A DNA stretch of 64,000 nt from Beroe forskalii (lineage: Eukaryota > Ctenophora > Nuda > Beroida > Beroidae), in contig WFMF01000013.1 of the NCBI GenBank assembly GCA_011033025.1, positions 806,001 to 870,000 of the forward strand, in the 5' to 3' direction. The position numbers were made by a program, and so were the translations under genes. This document shows, one piece after another, positions 22,901-32,535 of the stretch; the first letter of the stretch is position 1, and each line of letters opens with the position of its first letter. The notes below the pieces were generated by a model, which worked only from the letters and a program-made list of their open reading frames with translations, did no database searches and was not told the origin of the DNA.

Positions 22901-25900
22901 GCAGTCACTATTCCTTGGTAGAGTGTGTTGTATTCGTAACCCCGTAGTCTTAACTCCTAGGGCAGGGAAATAGTCAAACACAGGGAAATTATCTTTAATA
23001 CCAATTAGACTTTTCAAACGAATAAGAAGGCAAAGTGGAAGATAAAATTTTGTCCGCATGAACATGTTAACTGTAGGGGACCACAGTATGACGACAGAAA
23101 ATAGTTAGAATTTCCCCGTAAATTCACCTTGTATATCCCCTCTGTCTCCAGCATCAGTTCCCCCTCCTCCTCCTCCTCCCCCTCCTCCCCCTCCTCCTCT
23201 ACACCCTCCTCCTCTTCCTCAGTGCTGTACCCACCGCTCACCACCAATGTCTCATTAGCAGCCACCTCAAACCCCCCTCTCCCCGGACTCAGTACCACCG
23301 TCAGCTCACTGGGTTGCTCTGGTGACAGGATGGTTGCTTGGTGCAGGGTCACATCACTGAAGGTCACGTGACACTTGTCCACGGTGGTGTGGGTTGCTGT
23401 AGCAACACTCTTCCACACCAGGTAGAGGTACCCAGTAGCAGGGAGGAGGTTCCTTCCGTCTATCACGTGATGAGACATGGAGTAGTAGGGCGAGGTGCTG
23501 TCGCCTGTGTCGACCTTGTAGCAGAACGACACCTGACGGACATGGGGTTTGACTTCATCTTGGATGAAATGTTGAGCGAATTCAACCTGTTGCCACTAAT
23601 TTGGTTAGAGTACAATTCATTCTGATTCGGTCTATTTTGAGTTAATCGTTCAGAAAGACAATCACACTTCATGCAAAGTAAAAACTAAGACTATCACCGA
23701 ACTGACCTGGTTCTTTGACCCGGATCCCTTGGTGTAGTCCTCCAGTGTGGGAGTGGTATACTGCACAGAGTGGTCCCAGTTAACGAGCCCAGCCATGGGC
23801 GGCAAGTTAACGAGGGGTAGAGTGGGGGGCTCATAGAACCTCTCGAACTGGGGGTTGACCCCCTCGTTCCACAACCTCCCAATGGAGTTGAGGAAGAACT
23901 CCACGCACTTGGGGTTGTTCCGCTTCATGATGGGCAGGATGGAGCAGGTCGGGAGGGCTCTTTTTAGGATGGGTTGCAGGAGACCGCACGCTGCTATCTC
24001 AACCACTATAGCGCCCTCAGGAACATGCGACAGACTGTCGTGAAACCTGGGGGAGAGAAATCGATTTGACGAGATACTTTGATCTTTCGAAAGCTAGAGC
24101 ATTGGCTCCTAGATCCAAAATATTAATCCACCATTTTGAGTTGACCAATCTGCTCTCGAATATACATGCTTTATATCAAATGAGCGAGAGTATACTCACA
24201 GCACAGGGCTAACAAGGTTGTTAGACAGGTAGGTAGAATCACAGAGGGTTGCTTTGTTCCATTCACCTTCTTTCCTAGACGTACAGATCCACCCTGGGGT
24301 TGGGTAGTCGGAGATAGAAACTAGCAAATAGGGGTAACTCAATTTCATCACTTAGACTTATTAGTCTTTAGACTTTTAGAAAAAATTCCCAGTTTTTATT
24401 GACTATCACCTGCTGATCTGGCTTTAGGTTGGGGTATGATTGGTTTGAGGCAGTTCTCCAGCTTTGGCCCCACTGGAGCCAGGACTGGGGAGTGAAAGGC
24501 CACCCCACATGACTGCACCCCTTTAGCAAACACTCCGTCCGTCTTGAGCTGGTCCACCAGAGCATCCACCGCTGCCTTGTCTCCTGACACCGTCACAGAT
24601 TCCTGGGGACAGAGAGGTGTTACAGAAACTAGGATCAGTTATACCGTTCAAACTTCAATCTCTTAGGATAATTTCGTTTTTCTTGCGAAAGAAAAGTGGC
24701 AGCCGAAGCGCATGACTTTGCAAAGGTCAAAAAGGTACTAGTGGTCTAAGAGTCTCGGTTTAATATGTGCCCAATAAACAGATCATGGTGGAAATTTATT
24801 GCAAAAGTGAAAAGATCAGGTTTATGCAATCTGTTTCATGCAATCTAATGAAACAGGTTCTTTTCCATAATGGGAATAATTTTTTATTCATTCGATTGTG
24901 ACATTTGCATAAATCTATGAACATTTTATAAAAATTATTCCTTTCTTCATCATTTTTTGATTTAAAATACAAATAACAATAATAAAGGTATATAAAACAT
25001 AGTCTTAAATATCGTTAACTTAACAGTTTAACAAATATCCGTGTCCCATGCTGTGATCACATACTTTGGTTTGCAGATAGAAATTTACCTCTGCATTATG
25101 GCAGGCAGGCACTACGCCAGGTGGACAAAGGGCTGAAGTTTCTTCCCAAGTGAGACCTACAGCTGCCATTGCTCCCTCTCCTAGACCTGCGTCACTGATA
25201 CACTTTCCTGGGGAGGGAAGAGGGTTGGGAGGGGACACAAGTGGTGGGGAAGACATTGTGTATGGAGCGTACACTGGACATTGTACAATGTACAACGTAC
25301 AGCTGTACATTGTACAGTGTACACGTTGGGGAGAGACAGGGGAAATGTTTCATTGCTGACCCTAAGTGGGTCACTGGGTCCAACATGCGCACCTCTGAAG
25401 TAGCTGGACAGGATTGTCTGTCTGGCGTCTAGACAGTTGTCTGCGTAAGCACACACCAACTCCCCTACACTGTGCCCAACCATCCCATCAGGCTGCAGGC
25501 CAAAGTCCCTCAACAGATCCACGAGGCCAATCTGATGGGATGAAATTATCACAAGAGGTGAAAAACAGTGACAAACTCTTTACCTCTTTAGATAAGAGCT
25601 AGAGTCTTGATGCTTCTTATTGCCTAGGTCGATAGTGAATCGGTGCCAATTCGAGAATCTATTGAATATAAATGGCCGGCAGTTCATAGACATAAGATCC
25701 CTTGGTTCACCCCACAAGTGTACCTGAATAGCGCAAAGAGAGACGAAGGCGTGTGTTGGAGTTTGCAGATTAGATGTGGGCGATGTTAGGAGATGGTACA
25801 GGTCGATATTACACCCTGGTACACTAGCCAGCGCTCGGGAACACTCGTCAATGGACCTGCGGGGAAACAGTTATCAATCAACGTTCTGGAGGAAGTCATC

Positions 25901-28900
25901 AATTGACAATTAGCCTTATTAAACAGTTCATCAGCAGCGATCGAGTTTGAGTATTAAAATTTAAAAATAAGTTACAATAAATCAACAGCCAACATCAGGA
26001 TATCATAGTTTTGTATCAACAAAATAATCGAACATTTTACCTCCTGAAGGTCGGGTATCTGAGCATGTCACGGCCCATCTCGTTCCACTGAGCTCCCATG
26101 CCGGTCATCACGAACCAGAGTGGGCGTGGCTTGGCGGGGGTCTCAGCTACCACAGGGTCGCTCTTCACTCCGTTCAGAACCACGTAGCCGCGTGTCAGGT
26201 GGGCAGGTGGAGCGTTCTGGGTGGGGGGGCGCAATATGAGTGGGCATGATGTGACAAAGAAGAGTGGAAAATGTATTGAAAACTGTGCAAGTGCTTCACA
26301 TTTCTATATTTCTCGAAAAGATTCGGGTTATTTTCACAGAACCATCCCCAGGACCCAAACTGTGACAGTAACGGCTAGGTTACAGGGTACTTATTACTTA
26401 GGCTAGGTTACAGGGTGGCACAGTACCTGTGCTATCATGTGGAGGTAGCTGAGTTTGTCTGCAGTCACGTGCTCGTCTCTGATGCGACACAGTGCTGACA
26501 ACGTGTTGTCGTAACCCCGAGTGTAGTAGGGAACTAGCATGGGAATCTCCGAGTCTACTCCTCTACTCTCCTCCCCTGACATGCCCTGCAGGGGGAGGCT
26601 GGGTGAGGAGTAAGTAAGGGGTAATGGATTGACTCTACCGTCCCTGGAGGGGGAGGCTGGGTTAGGAGGGGTTTTGGGTCGGGAAGGGTATGCTGTTGCT
26701 TTGAAAAGTGGTATAGATGCGGTGGCTGATGTGAGGGGTAATTCATGGGATGGATATAGAAGTAAGGGTAATTGATTGATTCTAAATCTAAGTGAATTAA
26801 GAAAGTTGACACCAAGTCGTGAGGGGAATATGTAGTACCTGCAGAATGACATGAGCGTTGGCTCCTCCGAATCCGAATGAGTTGACTCCAATGATATCAC
26901 CAGCCCCCAGTTCCAGATGATGAGACGTTACAGAGCAGACTCTACCGTCCACCAGAGGGGTTAACTGAGGACAAATGGGGCTTAGTCACAATGTTACAGA
27001 CACAGATTCAACAGAAATCAATAGAACTCGCTGAGAAGTACAGATCAAGTTGAATCCCAGATGGAAACCATTACCATAGGCACCCATATAAAGAGATAAG
27101 TCCTTAACCTTAGGGTTGGGATTGTTGAAGTTGATGTTAGCTGGTATCTTGTTGTAGTGGTACGCTAGGAGAACTTTAACCAGAGCTGCCACCCCACTGC
27201 CTGCCTCGCTGTGTCCCATGTTGCTCTTCACACTGCCCACATAGAGGGGCGTGCTCCGGGGGGTGGGCGTGTCAGTGAGGAAGAACTTCTCCACTCCCAG
27301 CATCTCCTGGGTGTCTCCTGCCTGCGGGGGAGAGTTTTGGAGAGAGCTTAAACACTAAGTTTGAGGGGAGAGTGGTAAAGTCAGAGGACAGAGGGGAGAA
27401 TTTGAGAAAAAAACTTTGGATGAGCCCCAAGTTCCCAATGTTGAAGGATGGTGGCCTGGGGTTGCAATTGAACTTTAAATATATGCCAGATTTGACTTAT
27501 GAGCATTGACCATGGCTTGAAATTGCAGATTTGCAGCGAACTGCCGCAATCTCCTGCCTGAGTCCCCGTGCCATGCATCTCCAGGTAGTACACATCATTG
27601 GGAGATACCCCAGCTCTACTGTACAGATCTGAGAGCAGCTGACTCTGAATCTCGTGGTTAGGATACGTTATGCCCTCTGTTTTGTACCTGACAAGGATGT
27701 GACCAAATCAGTGCGATATCATGACGGGTGAACAGCGATCAATGCATTATATTTGTGATGATTTTATTTAAGTGCTCCAAAGCTTGGGTAGGAATTGAGA
27801 TATAAATCACGAGGGTGAAGTTCCACCAAATTAATTTGAGTATTGAGTTGAGTAAGGCACTAACCCGTCAGTATTTGTCCGAGTACCGAGGACTCTAGCG
27901 TAGACTCGTCTGGCAACACTCTCCTTGGAGATAACTACAGCAGCAGCAGTCTCAGCCCTAACGTAGCCGTCAGCTCCCTCGTCAAATACCTGCCAGCGGG
28001 AGGGAATGTCGGAATGGGAAAAGATATTTTCAAATGCAGAATACATTCGAGATTCTAACAACTGTCAAAGATGGCTCCACGATTGGGATAAGAGTTCATT
28101 TGTGCAAATTGATAACAAAATTGGTTCTGCCACATCCCCTCCCCCCCCCCTCACGAGTTGGCACATACCTTGCATTTCCCGTCCTGGGAGAGCATAGAAA
28201 GTCTGTGGAAGTCTACTGAAGTGTTAGGTTTGAGGAGGAAGTTCACACCTGCAGCTAGAGCCATGTCACACTCTCCCATCTCTATTGCCTGGCGAAGAGA
28301 GTCCGTGTTAGCAAATAGCAGTGAAACACAAGGAAATAATCAGAGGTCATTGAATTAAGATTTCTATTCCAAATTTTGATACCAACGAATGATTTAGTTT
28401 TCAAATTAGTTTAAAGGGACATCACGTGAAGAAGTTGACATCAGTTTGATAGAAATAAGAGGAAGAAATGCCTCTAAAGATAACAGTTATCAGTACCTAC
28501 CTTGAAAGCAGCATCCAGAGCGAACATGGATGAGCTGCACGCTGTATCGAGGGTATAGCTAGGACCCCGGAAGTCGAATGTGAACGCCACTCTGTTAGCA
28601 AGCATGCATCTGCAACAACCCAGGAGACCGTAGCCAGACTGCTTGTCAGAATCCGTAGTCCTGAGAGTGATTAAGAGCGGTCTATAGACAGGGATTTATT
28701 AGGAGTGAATAATAGATTCATAAGGGGCGACGTCTTAAAAGTATTCTTCTGTGGGCTTTTCATCGAGAGAAATTTATATTTCTTTATTATCAATTCTTCT
28801 CCTTGAATATCCCAATAAATCTAGTTTTGGCTATGTTCCTCAATAAGAGAAAATCACAATAGAACCCACCATGCATCGTAAGCTTCAGAGGAGGAACCAC

Positions 28901-31387
28901 CCACGTAGACACCGATATTCCTTCCTTCCAACTCCTTCGGATGGTATCCTGAGAGTGGCAGTTATTCCTTTTTTTGTTTATAAATTGATGGATGAAACAA
29001 TGGTTTTTTCTCATGAAACTTTCGTAATAGTAGCAGCATTACTGACGCGGGTTGATCACATTGCGGCAATTATATACCATGGCTTACAGTGATATGTATG
29101 TAGATGAAAAAACTGTGTGATATATGAGCGATAGTCTCAGAAAGTCAGAATTTAAATCGAATCTATGACTTTCATTTATCAGACAATATGAATATGATGT
29201 TAAATGCAAATGGTAACATATGGACTGAAGTTAAAACTTGGAAATAGATACAGTTGCACTTTTAATATCATGAATCATGTGAATTTATGAAGATATATTT
29301 TCTTTTCGAAAATGGCAAAGAATTCAAGTTTAAAAGCTTGTGGATGATATCTTGATTATTCCTTTCATGTTCAACAAATATTCACAAAGCGCTCTCGATA
29401 ACTTAGATCTAACTTCGGCAAAAAGCTCTCCGAATTGACCGCAATCTTCACTCTTCATACAAAAGCACATGAGATATAAAATAATAATAGCTCAACACAA
29501 TACCAGCGAGTCATTCGAAACAGATGTCTAACAATATGTCTTACACACAATACCAGTAAATCATTAATTAAAACCCCCACCTGAATCGAGTATAAAACCC
29601 CATATTATCCCACCTGAGTCGAGTATAAACCCCATATTATCCCACCTGAGTCGAGTATAAAAAACCCCATATAAAACCCCATCCCACCTGAGTCATATTA
29701 TCCCACCTGAGTCGAGTATAAACCCCATATTATCCCACCTGAGTCGAGTATAAAACCCCCATATTATCCCACCTGAGTCTAGTATAAAACCCCATATCAT
29801 CCCACCTGAGTCGAGTATAAACCCCCATATTATCCCACCTGAGTCGAGTATAAAACCCCATATTATCCCACCTGAGTCGAGTATAAACCCCCATATTATC
29901 CCACCTGAGTCGAGTATAAAACCCCATATTATCCCACCTGAGTCGAGTATAAAACCCCCATATTATCCCACCTGAGTCGAGTATAAACCCCATATTATCC
30001 CACCTGAGTCGAGTATAAAACCCCCATATTATCCCACCTGAGTCGAGTATAAACCCCCATATTATCCCACCTGAGTCGAGTATAAACCCCCATATTATCC
30101 CACCTGAGTCGAGTATAAAACCCCATATTATCCCACCTGAGTCGAGTATGGCCTCGTAAGCCACCTCCAGCAGCACCCTCAGCTGTGGGTCCATCTGGTG
30201 GGCCTGCTTAGCGCTCACTCCGAAGAAGGGGGCATCGAACGAGGCTATGTCGGGCAGCAGACCACTCCGCTCCGGCAGGCCGAATATACCGGCCGGCCAC
30301 CTCCTACCCTCACTCGTGATCATGTCAGTCCCTGCCGAGACACATCGTATGTTAGGTCCTGTCGAGAAATATCATATGTAAGGTCCTGCCGAGGTCACAT
30401 ATCATATTATGTCAGGTCCTGCCAAGGACACACATCATATGTTAGGTCCTGTCGACACAATCACATTAAACTTGCGTGTGTCTGAGATTATACGCAGTGA
30501 GAGAATAATGCACTTTCTACTAAGTTATTTAATAATAACATGGCGACTTGGTGTTTATATTATTAAAACATGGTTATGATTCTTATTGTCAGGTGTTTCG
30601 CGCTTGCTTTTTGACATAATTTGTGTTGCTTTATCAGTAACCATCACTTTATCAGGCACAGGCCCGCGTTTCAATGGTTCGCATCTTACTTCAAAGGATG
30701 AAAGTTGGAGAGAAACATGACAATCGTAACATAATGTAATTATGCAACATTTTGCCAATTATTTGACACAGGCATTGTGAGTTTTTGACTAATTATATAT
30801 GCTTATGTCTGCTTACTCTGCAGATTTAATGTTTAAAATGTGAGATTATATTCCAAGCTGAGCATGCTGCCAGAGAAGCGGATCAAAACAGTCGATTAAA
30901 AGTGTAATTTTAAAATCAACAGTTCAATAGTTGTGTTACACTACAAAATCATTCATGGTTCCTTTGTCAAATCGTTATTCGCGTGAAATGATTTCCTGAT
31001 TATAATATTGTTACTTTAAGAACAGTTTGTTGTAATGTAGCTGTCACGACGTCGAAAATCATTCTGAAACTCGCGCGCACCATGTATGTAGATATTTTCA
31101 TCCATGTATACCGTAAAATCAGTATCACGTACGTACAAATGGCGCTCGTGTGGAAATTTCAGAATCATTCTCCGAAGTCGCGGCACTTCAGTGTCAACAA
31201 TGGGAACATAATTTTTCGAAAAAATAGCTTTCTTAGAACTGCATATTTTCTAATATTTGTGTAAAAAATCATTATTAATTTTACCTGATACTAAGTTTTC
31301 CCAAAAGTGATCCACATTTTCTGAGTTGGGAAAGCGTCCCGAGAGTCCAGAGATCACTATCATATCATTCTTTTCCGTGCCATCCAT
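14720..31387 (-). CDS. FASN: Fatty acid synthase (FASN), complete coding region in 32 exons
   Basis: Coding exons in transcript order: 31387-31285, 30331-30137, 28948-28870, 28660-28501, 28288-28169, 27989-27865, 27687-27558, 27321-27109, 26964-26839, 26585-26427, 26216-26041, 25856-25724, 25531-25393, 25207-25089, 24602-24410, 24293-24200, 24046-23707, 23532-23128, 22956-22828, 22671-22506, 22272-21978, 21709-21361, 21211-21030, 20852-20567, 20236-20009, 19765-19589, 19211-19032, 18321-18157, 17703-17433, 16923-15515, 15339-15175, 14869-14720. All phases agree and give 2386 residues, against about 2511 in human FASN. The cytosolic enzyme makes long saturated fatty acids, mainly palmitate, from acetyl-CoA, malonyl-CoA and NADPH. 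All catalytic motifs are present, so it should be active. The start ATG precedes [16 protein letters not shown] just upstream suggests a separate 5'-UTR exon. Intron 7 is GC-AG; the rest are GT-AG. Confidence 0.93.
17703..17950 (-). repeat. Triplicated acceptor and 5' end of FASN exon 29
   Basis: Three copies of the intron end plus exon start (CCCAG, then GTWAARAGCCTRATGGAGRC and GGCATGAGGGAAGGAGTAGT) begin at 17703, 17791 and 17898. Only the 17703 copy leads into the full open exon. Frames entering at the outer copies run into a stop at the final junction (GGT TAA). Confidence 0.85.
19271..19640 (-). repeat. Repeated 3' end and donor of FASN exon 26
   Basis: The segment GGAGTGGGACARGCTGCTAT through CACATGAACTGCGAG and its GTGAGTAGCA donor occurs at the real exon end (19589) and again ending at 19382, exactly 207 bases away. 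A decayed third copy lacking the donor lies near 19245-19290. The spacer is made of CCCACTCCC-type units. Confidence 0.85.
19765..19806 (-). repeat. Duplicated acceptor of FASN exon 26
   Basis: CTCTATTSCAG followed by GTCCCCTC occurs with the exon starting at 19765 and again 35 bases upstream at 19800. The 35-base shift would break the frame, so 19765 is taken as the true acceptor. Confidence 0.75.
20353..20545. mobile_element. TA-flanked MITE in FASN intron 24
   Basis: Inverted ends CCTTAGGAGGTKTATTTAT lie next to TA on both sides (20351-20352 and 20546-20547). About 193 bp, no coding capacity. Confidence 0.75.
21361..22272 (-). other. FASN: FASN pseudo-methyltransferase region, exons 21-22 (residues about 1102-1316)
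   Basis: The start [10 protein letters not shown] matches the animal FASN GLHT junction. The S-adenosylmethionine loop is degraded to [12 protein letters not shown], so no methylation is expected, as in known animal FASN. Exon 22 covers the Rossmann remnant ([33 protein letters not shown]). Confidence 0.85.
22506..23532 (-). other. FASN: FASN dehydratase, exons 18-20 (residues about 869-1101)
   Basis: DH removes water from the beta-hydroxyacyl intermediate. The catalytic histidine lies in [15 protein letters not shown] (HxxxGxxxxP), and the second catalytic aspartate in [10 protein letters not shown] of exon 19. Between the two hot-dog halves, exon 18 encodes an unusually acidic stretch: at least 20 glutamates over about 30 residues, encoded by GAG/GAA repeats at about 23145-23220. 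Confidence 0.9.
23707..26585 (-). other. FASN: FASN linker and malonyl/acetyl transferase, exons 10-17 (residues about 418-868)
   Basis: MAT loads acetyl and malonyl groups onto the ACP. Exon 11 has [11 protein letters not shown]. Exon 13 has the nucleophile serine in GHSVGE and the acyl-binding arginine in YFRG. Exon 14 has [12 protein letters not shown] and [11 protein letters not shown]. Exon 15 has the catalytic histidine in VAFHSPV. Exon 17 closes the domain ([18 protein letters not shown]) and starts the dehydratase region (WDHSVQY). Confidence 0.9.
26585..26665 (-). repeat. Duplicated acceptor region of FASN exon 10
   Basis: The polypyrimidine and acceptor segment AACCCAGCCTCCCCCTCCAG resembles the true CACCCAGCCTCCCCCTGCAG about 55 bases downstream. 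Using the upstream copy would give an in-frame stop within three codons (GGA CGG TAG). Confidence 0.6.
29575..30150 (-). repeat. 33-bp array built on the FASN exon 2 donor
   Basis: About 17 tandem copies follow the real exon end. Each contains the last exon bases ATACTCGACTCAG and the donor GTGGGATAATATGGGG, with units of 32-35 bp. The first three extra donors fall at 30104, 30071 and 30038, each exactly 33 bases apart. They remain in frame, reading [11 protein letters not shown] per unit. Confidence 0.92.
30318..30465 (-). repeat. Array built on the FASN exon 2 acceptor
   Basis: Five acceptor-like copies of CGRCAGGRCYTRACATRWGA lie with exon-start positions 30331 (true), 30358, 30385, 30418 and 30448. 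The spacings are 27, 27, 33 and 30, all multiples of three. Entry at 30358 stays open into the exon; entry at 30385 meets TGA. Confidence 0.85.
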
Positions 31388-31715
31388 TAATAACTGGAAC
31401 AGAGCTATGGCGATTAATGTTATCCAAGTGGAATTAATCTTATTCCCTAATTCAATACAGTATACCCCTTCATGCAACAAAAAGCCTTCATTCCTCATAA
31501 ACCGTTAAAAATAAAATTGGACGAAAGGTGATTCTGGGCAAAAACATAGAAGCTCCGTGGTTTGCTCAAATCGTAGAAAATCGCCATTCGCATAGATCCT
31601 CACTGATATGAATTCCATGGACCCCGACCCTGGTAGTTCAGTGATAGTGAGCTACCAGTCATGATTCAGAGTACAGTCAGAGTGGATTTCAAAGCATAAA
31701 GTTGAAACGCGAATA
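31388..31715. promoter_or_regulatory. Presumed 5' region of FASN, no motif resolved
   Basis: The coding start at 31387 follows an acceptor-like CTGTTCCAG six bases upstream, so the promoter probably lies beyond an unseen leader exon. I found no reliable TATA box or sterol response element. Confidence 0.25.
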
Positions 31716-32535
31716 CACTCAGTTTTTTTTATAAGAAACTGTCTATAAGAAACTTAGCCTAGGATTTCCGAAAATTTAAGAAACTTAGCCTAGAATTTCG
31801 GAAAAATTAAGAAACTTCACTGATTTACAATTAAGAAATTAAGAAACTTCTAGCCTAGAATTTAGAAATTTGTGTATAAAATCCTATTGCAACTGAAATT
31901 CTTTTAACATGATATGTTTATTATGGGGGCTGCGCCCCAGACCCCATTTTTTGATTATGAACATTCCGAAACTAATCTAGTACTTCTATTGAACTTCTAT
32001 TACAGTATTACACTGGATATGTGATAATTGATCATAATATAGAATAGAAATTTAGAAAATGAATCTTTCATGATTTTTCGGTTTAAAGTAACACGCCAGA
32101 TACTAAAGCACAAAACAGAAATTTAGAAATTGTTGTTGCAACAGGACACTATTACAGTTCCATATCTATTTCCAAAAGTTCCAAGCATTATAGGATTGAG
32201 ATATTATCTAAATTTCAAAATTTCAAACTTTTTTGGAAGAACATTTGATGAAGATCCCTGAACATTATTGTATACAGCTGCACAAATCTTTTAAGTTAGG
32301 TACATGCTTAAAAGTGTATAATTTAACTGAAAATATCAGAAGGTTCGATTCTAATCCTCAACTACAGTCTACACAGTAGGTTCCTATGTTGGAAATTTCG
32401 TAGACATTTTTCGTACGGTATGTCGGTATGTAGAATTAAGAAACCGATTAAGAAACTTTTAGGCTCAAAATCGTGAAAAAATAAGAAACTTGTAGCCTAG
32501 GATTTCAATAAGTTTCTTATAAAAAAAACTGAGTG
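31716..32535. mobile_element. TA-flanked MITE, 820 bp
   Basis: Ends are CACTCAGTTTTTTTTATAAG and its inverse, next to TA at 31714-31715 and 32536-32537. The interior has repeated TAAGAAACTT motifs and a GGGGGCTGCGCCCC block, but no coding frame. Confidence 0.8.

Larger units (their letters stand above)
26839..31387 (-). other. FASN: FASN ketosynthase domain, exons 1-9 (residues about 1-417)
   Basis: The KS domain condenses the acyl chain with malonyl-ACP. Exon 2 carries [17 protein letters not shown], and exon 4 carries the active-site cysteine in DTACSSS. Exon 7 carries the first catalytic histidine in HGTGTQ, and exon 8 carries the second in KSNMGH. Exon 9 ends the domain with [16 protein letters not shown]. 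Exon 2 is bounded by amplified copies of its own acceptor and donor. Confidence 0.92.

Noticed and set aside
27095-27110. FASN exon 8 continuing to [10 protein letters not shown] before its donor
   Set aside because: The GT sites there are in the wrong phase; AAG|GTTAAG at 27109/27108 keeps phase 0 and gives [13 protein letters not shown], which matches the family.
29575-30150. A CRISPR-like array of about 33-bp repeats
   Set aside because: There are no distinct spacers; the units are contiguous and derived from the neighbouring FASN exon end, in an animal gene.
14720-31387. A polyketide synthase rather than a fatty acid synthase
   Set aside because: The KR, pseudo-ME, ER and TE motifs and exon joins follow animal FASN step for step, including the C-terminal thioesterase and a degenerate methyltransferase; nothing suggests a reduced or altered domain set.
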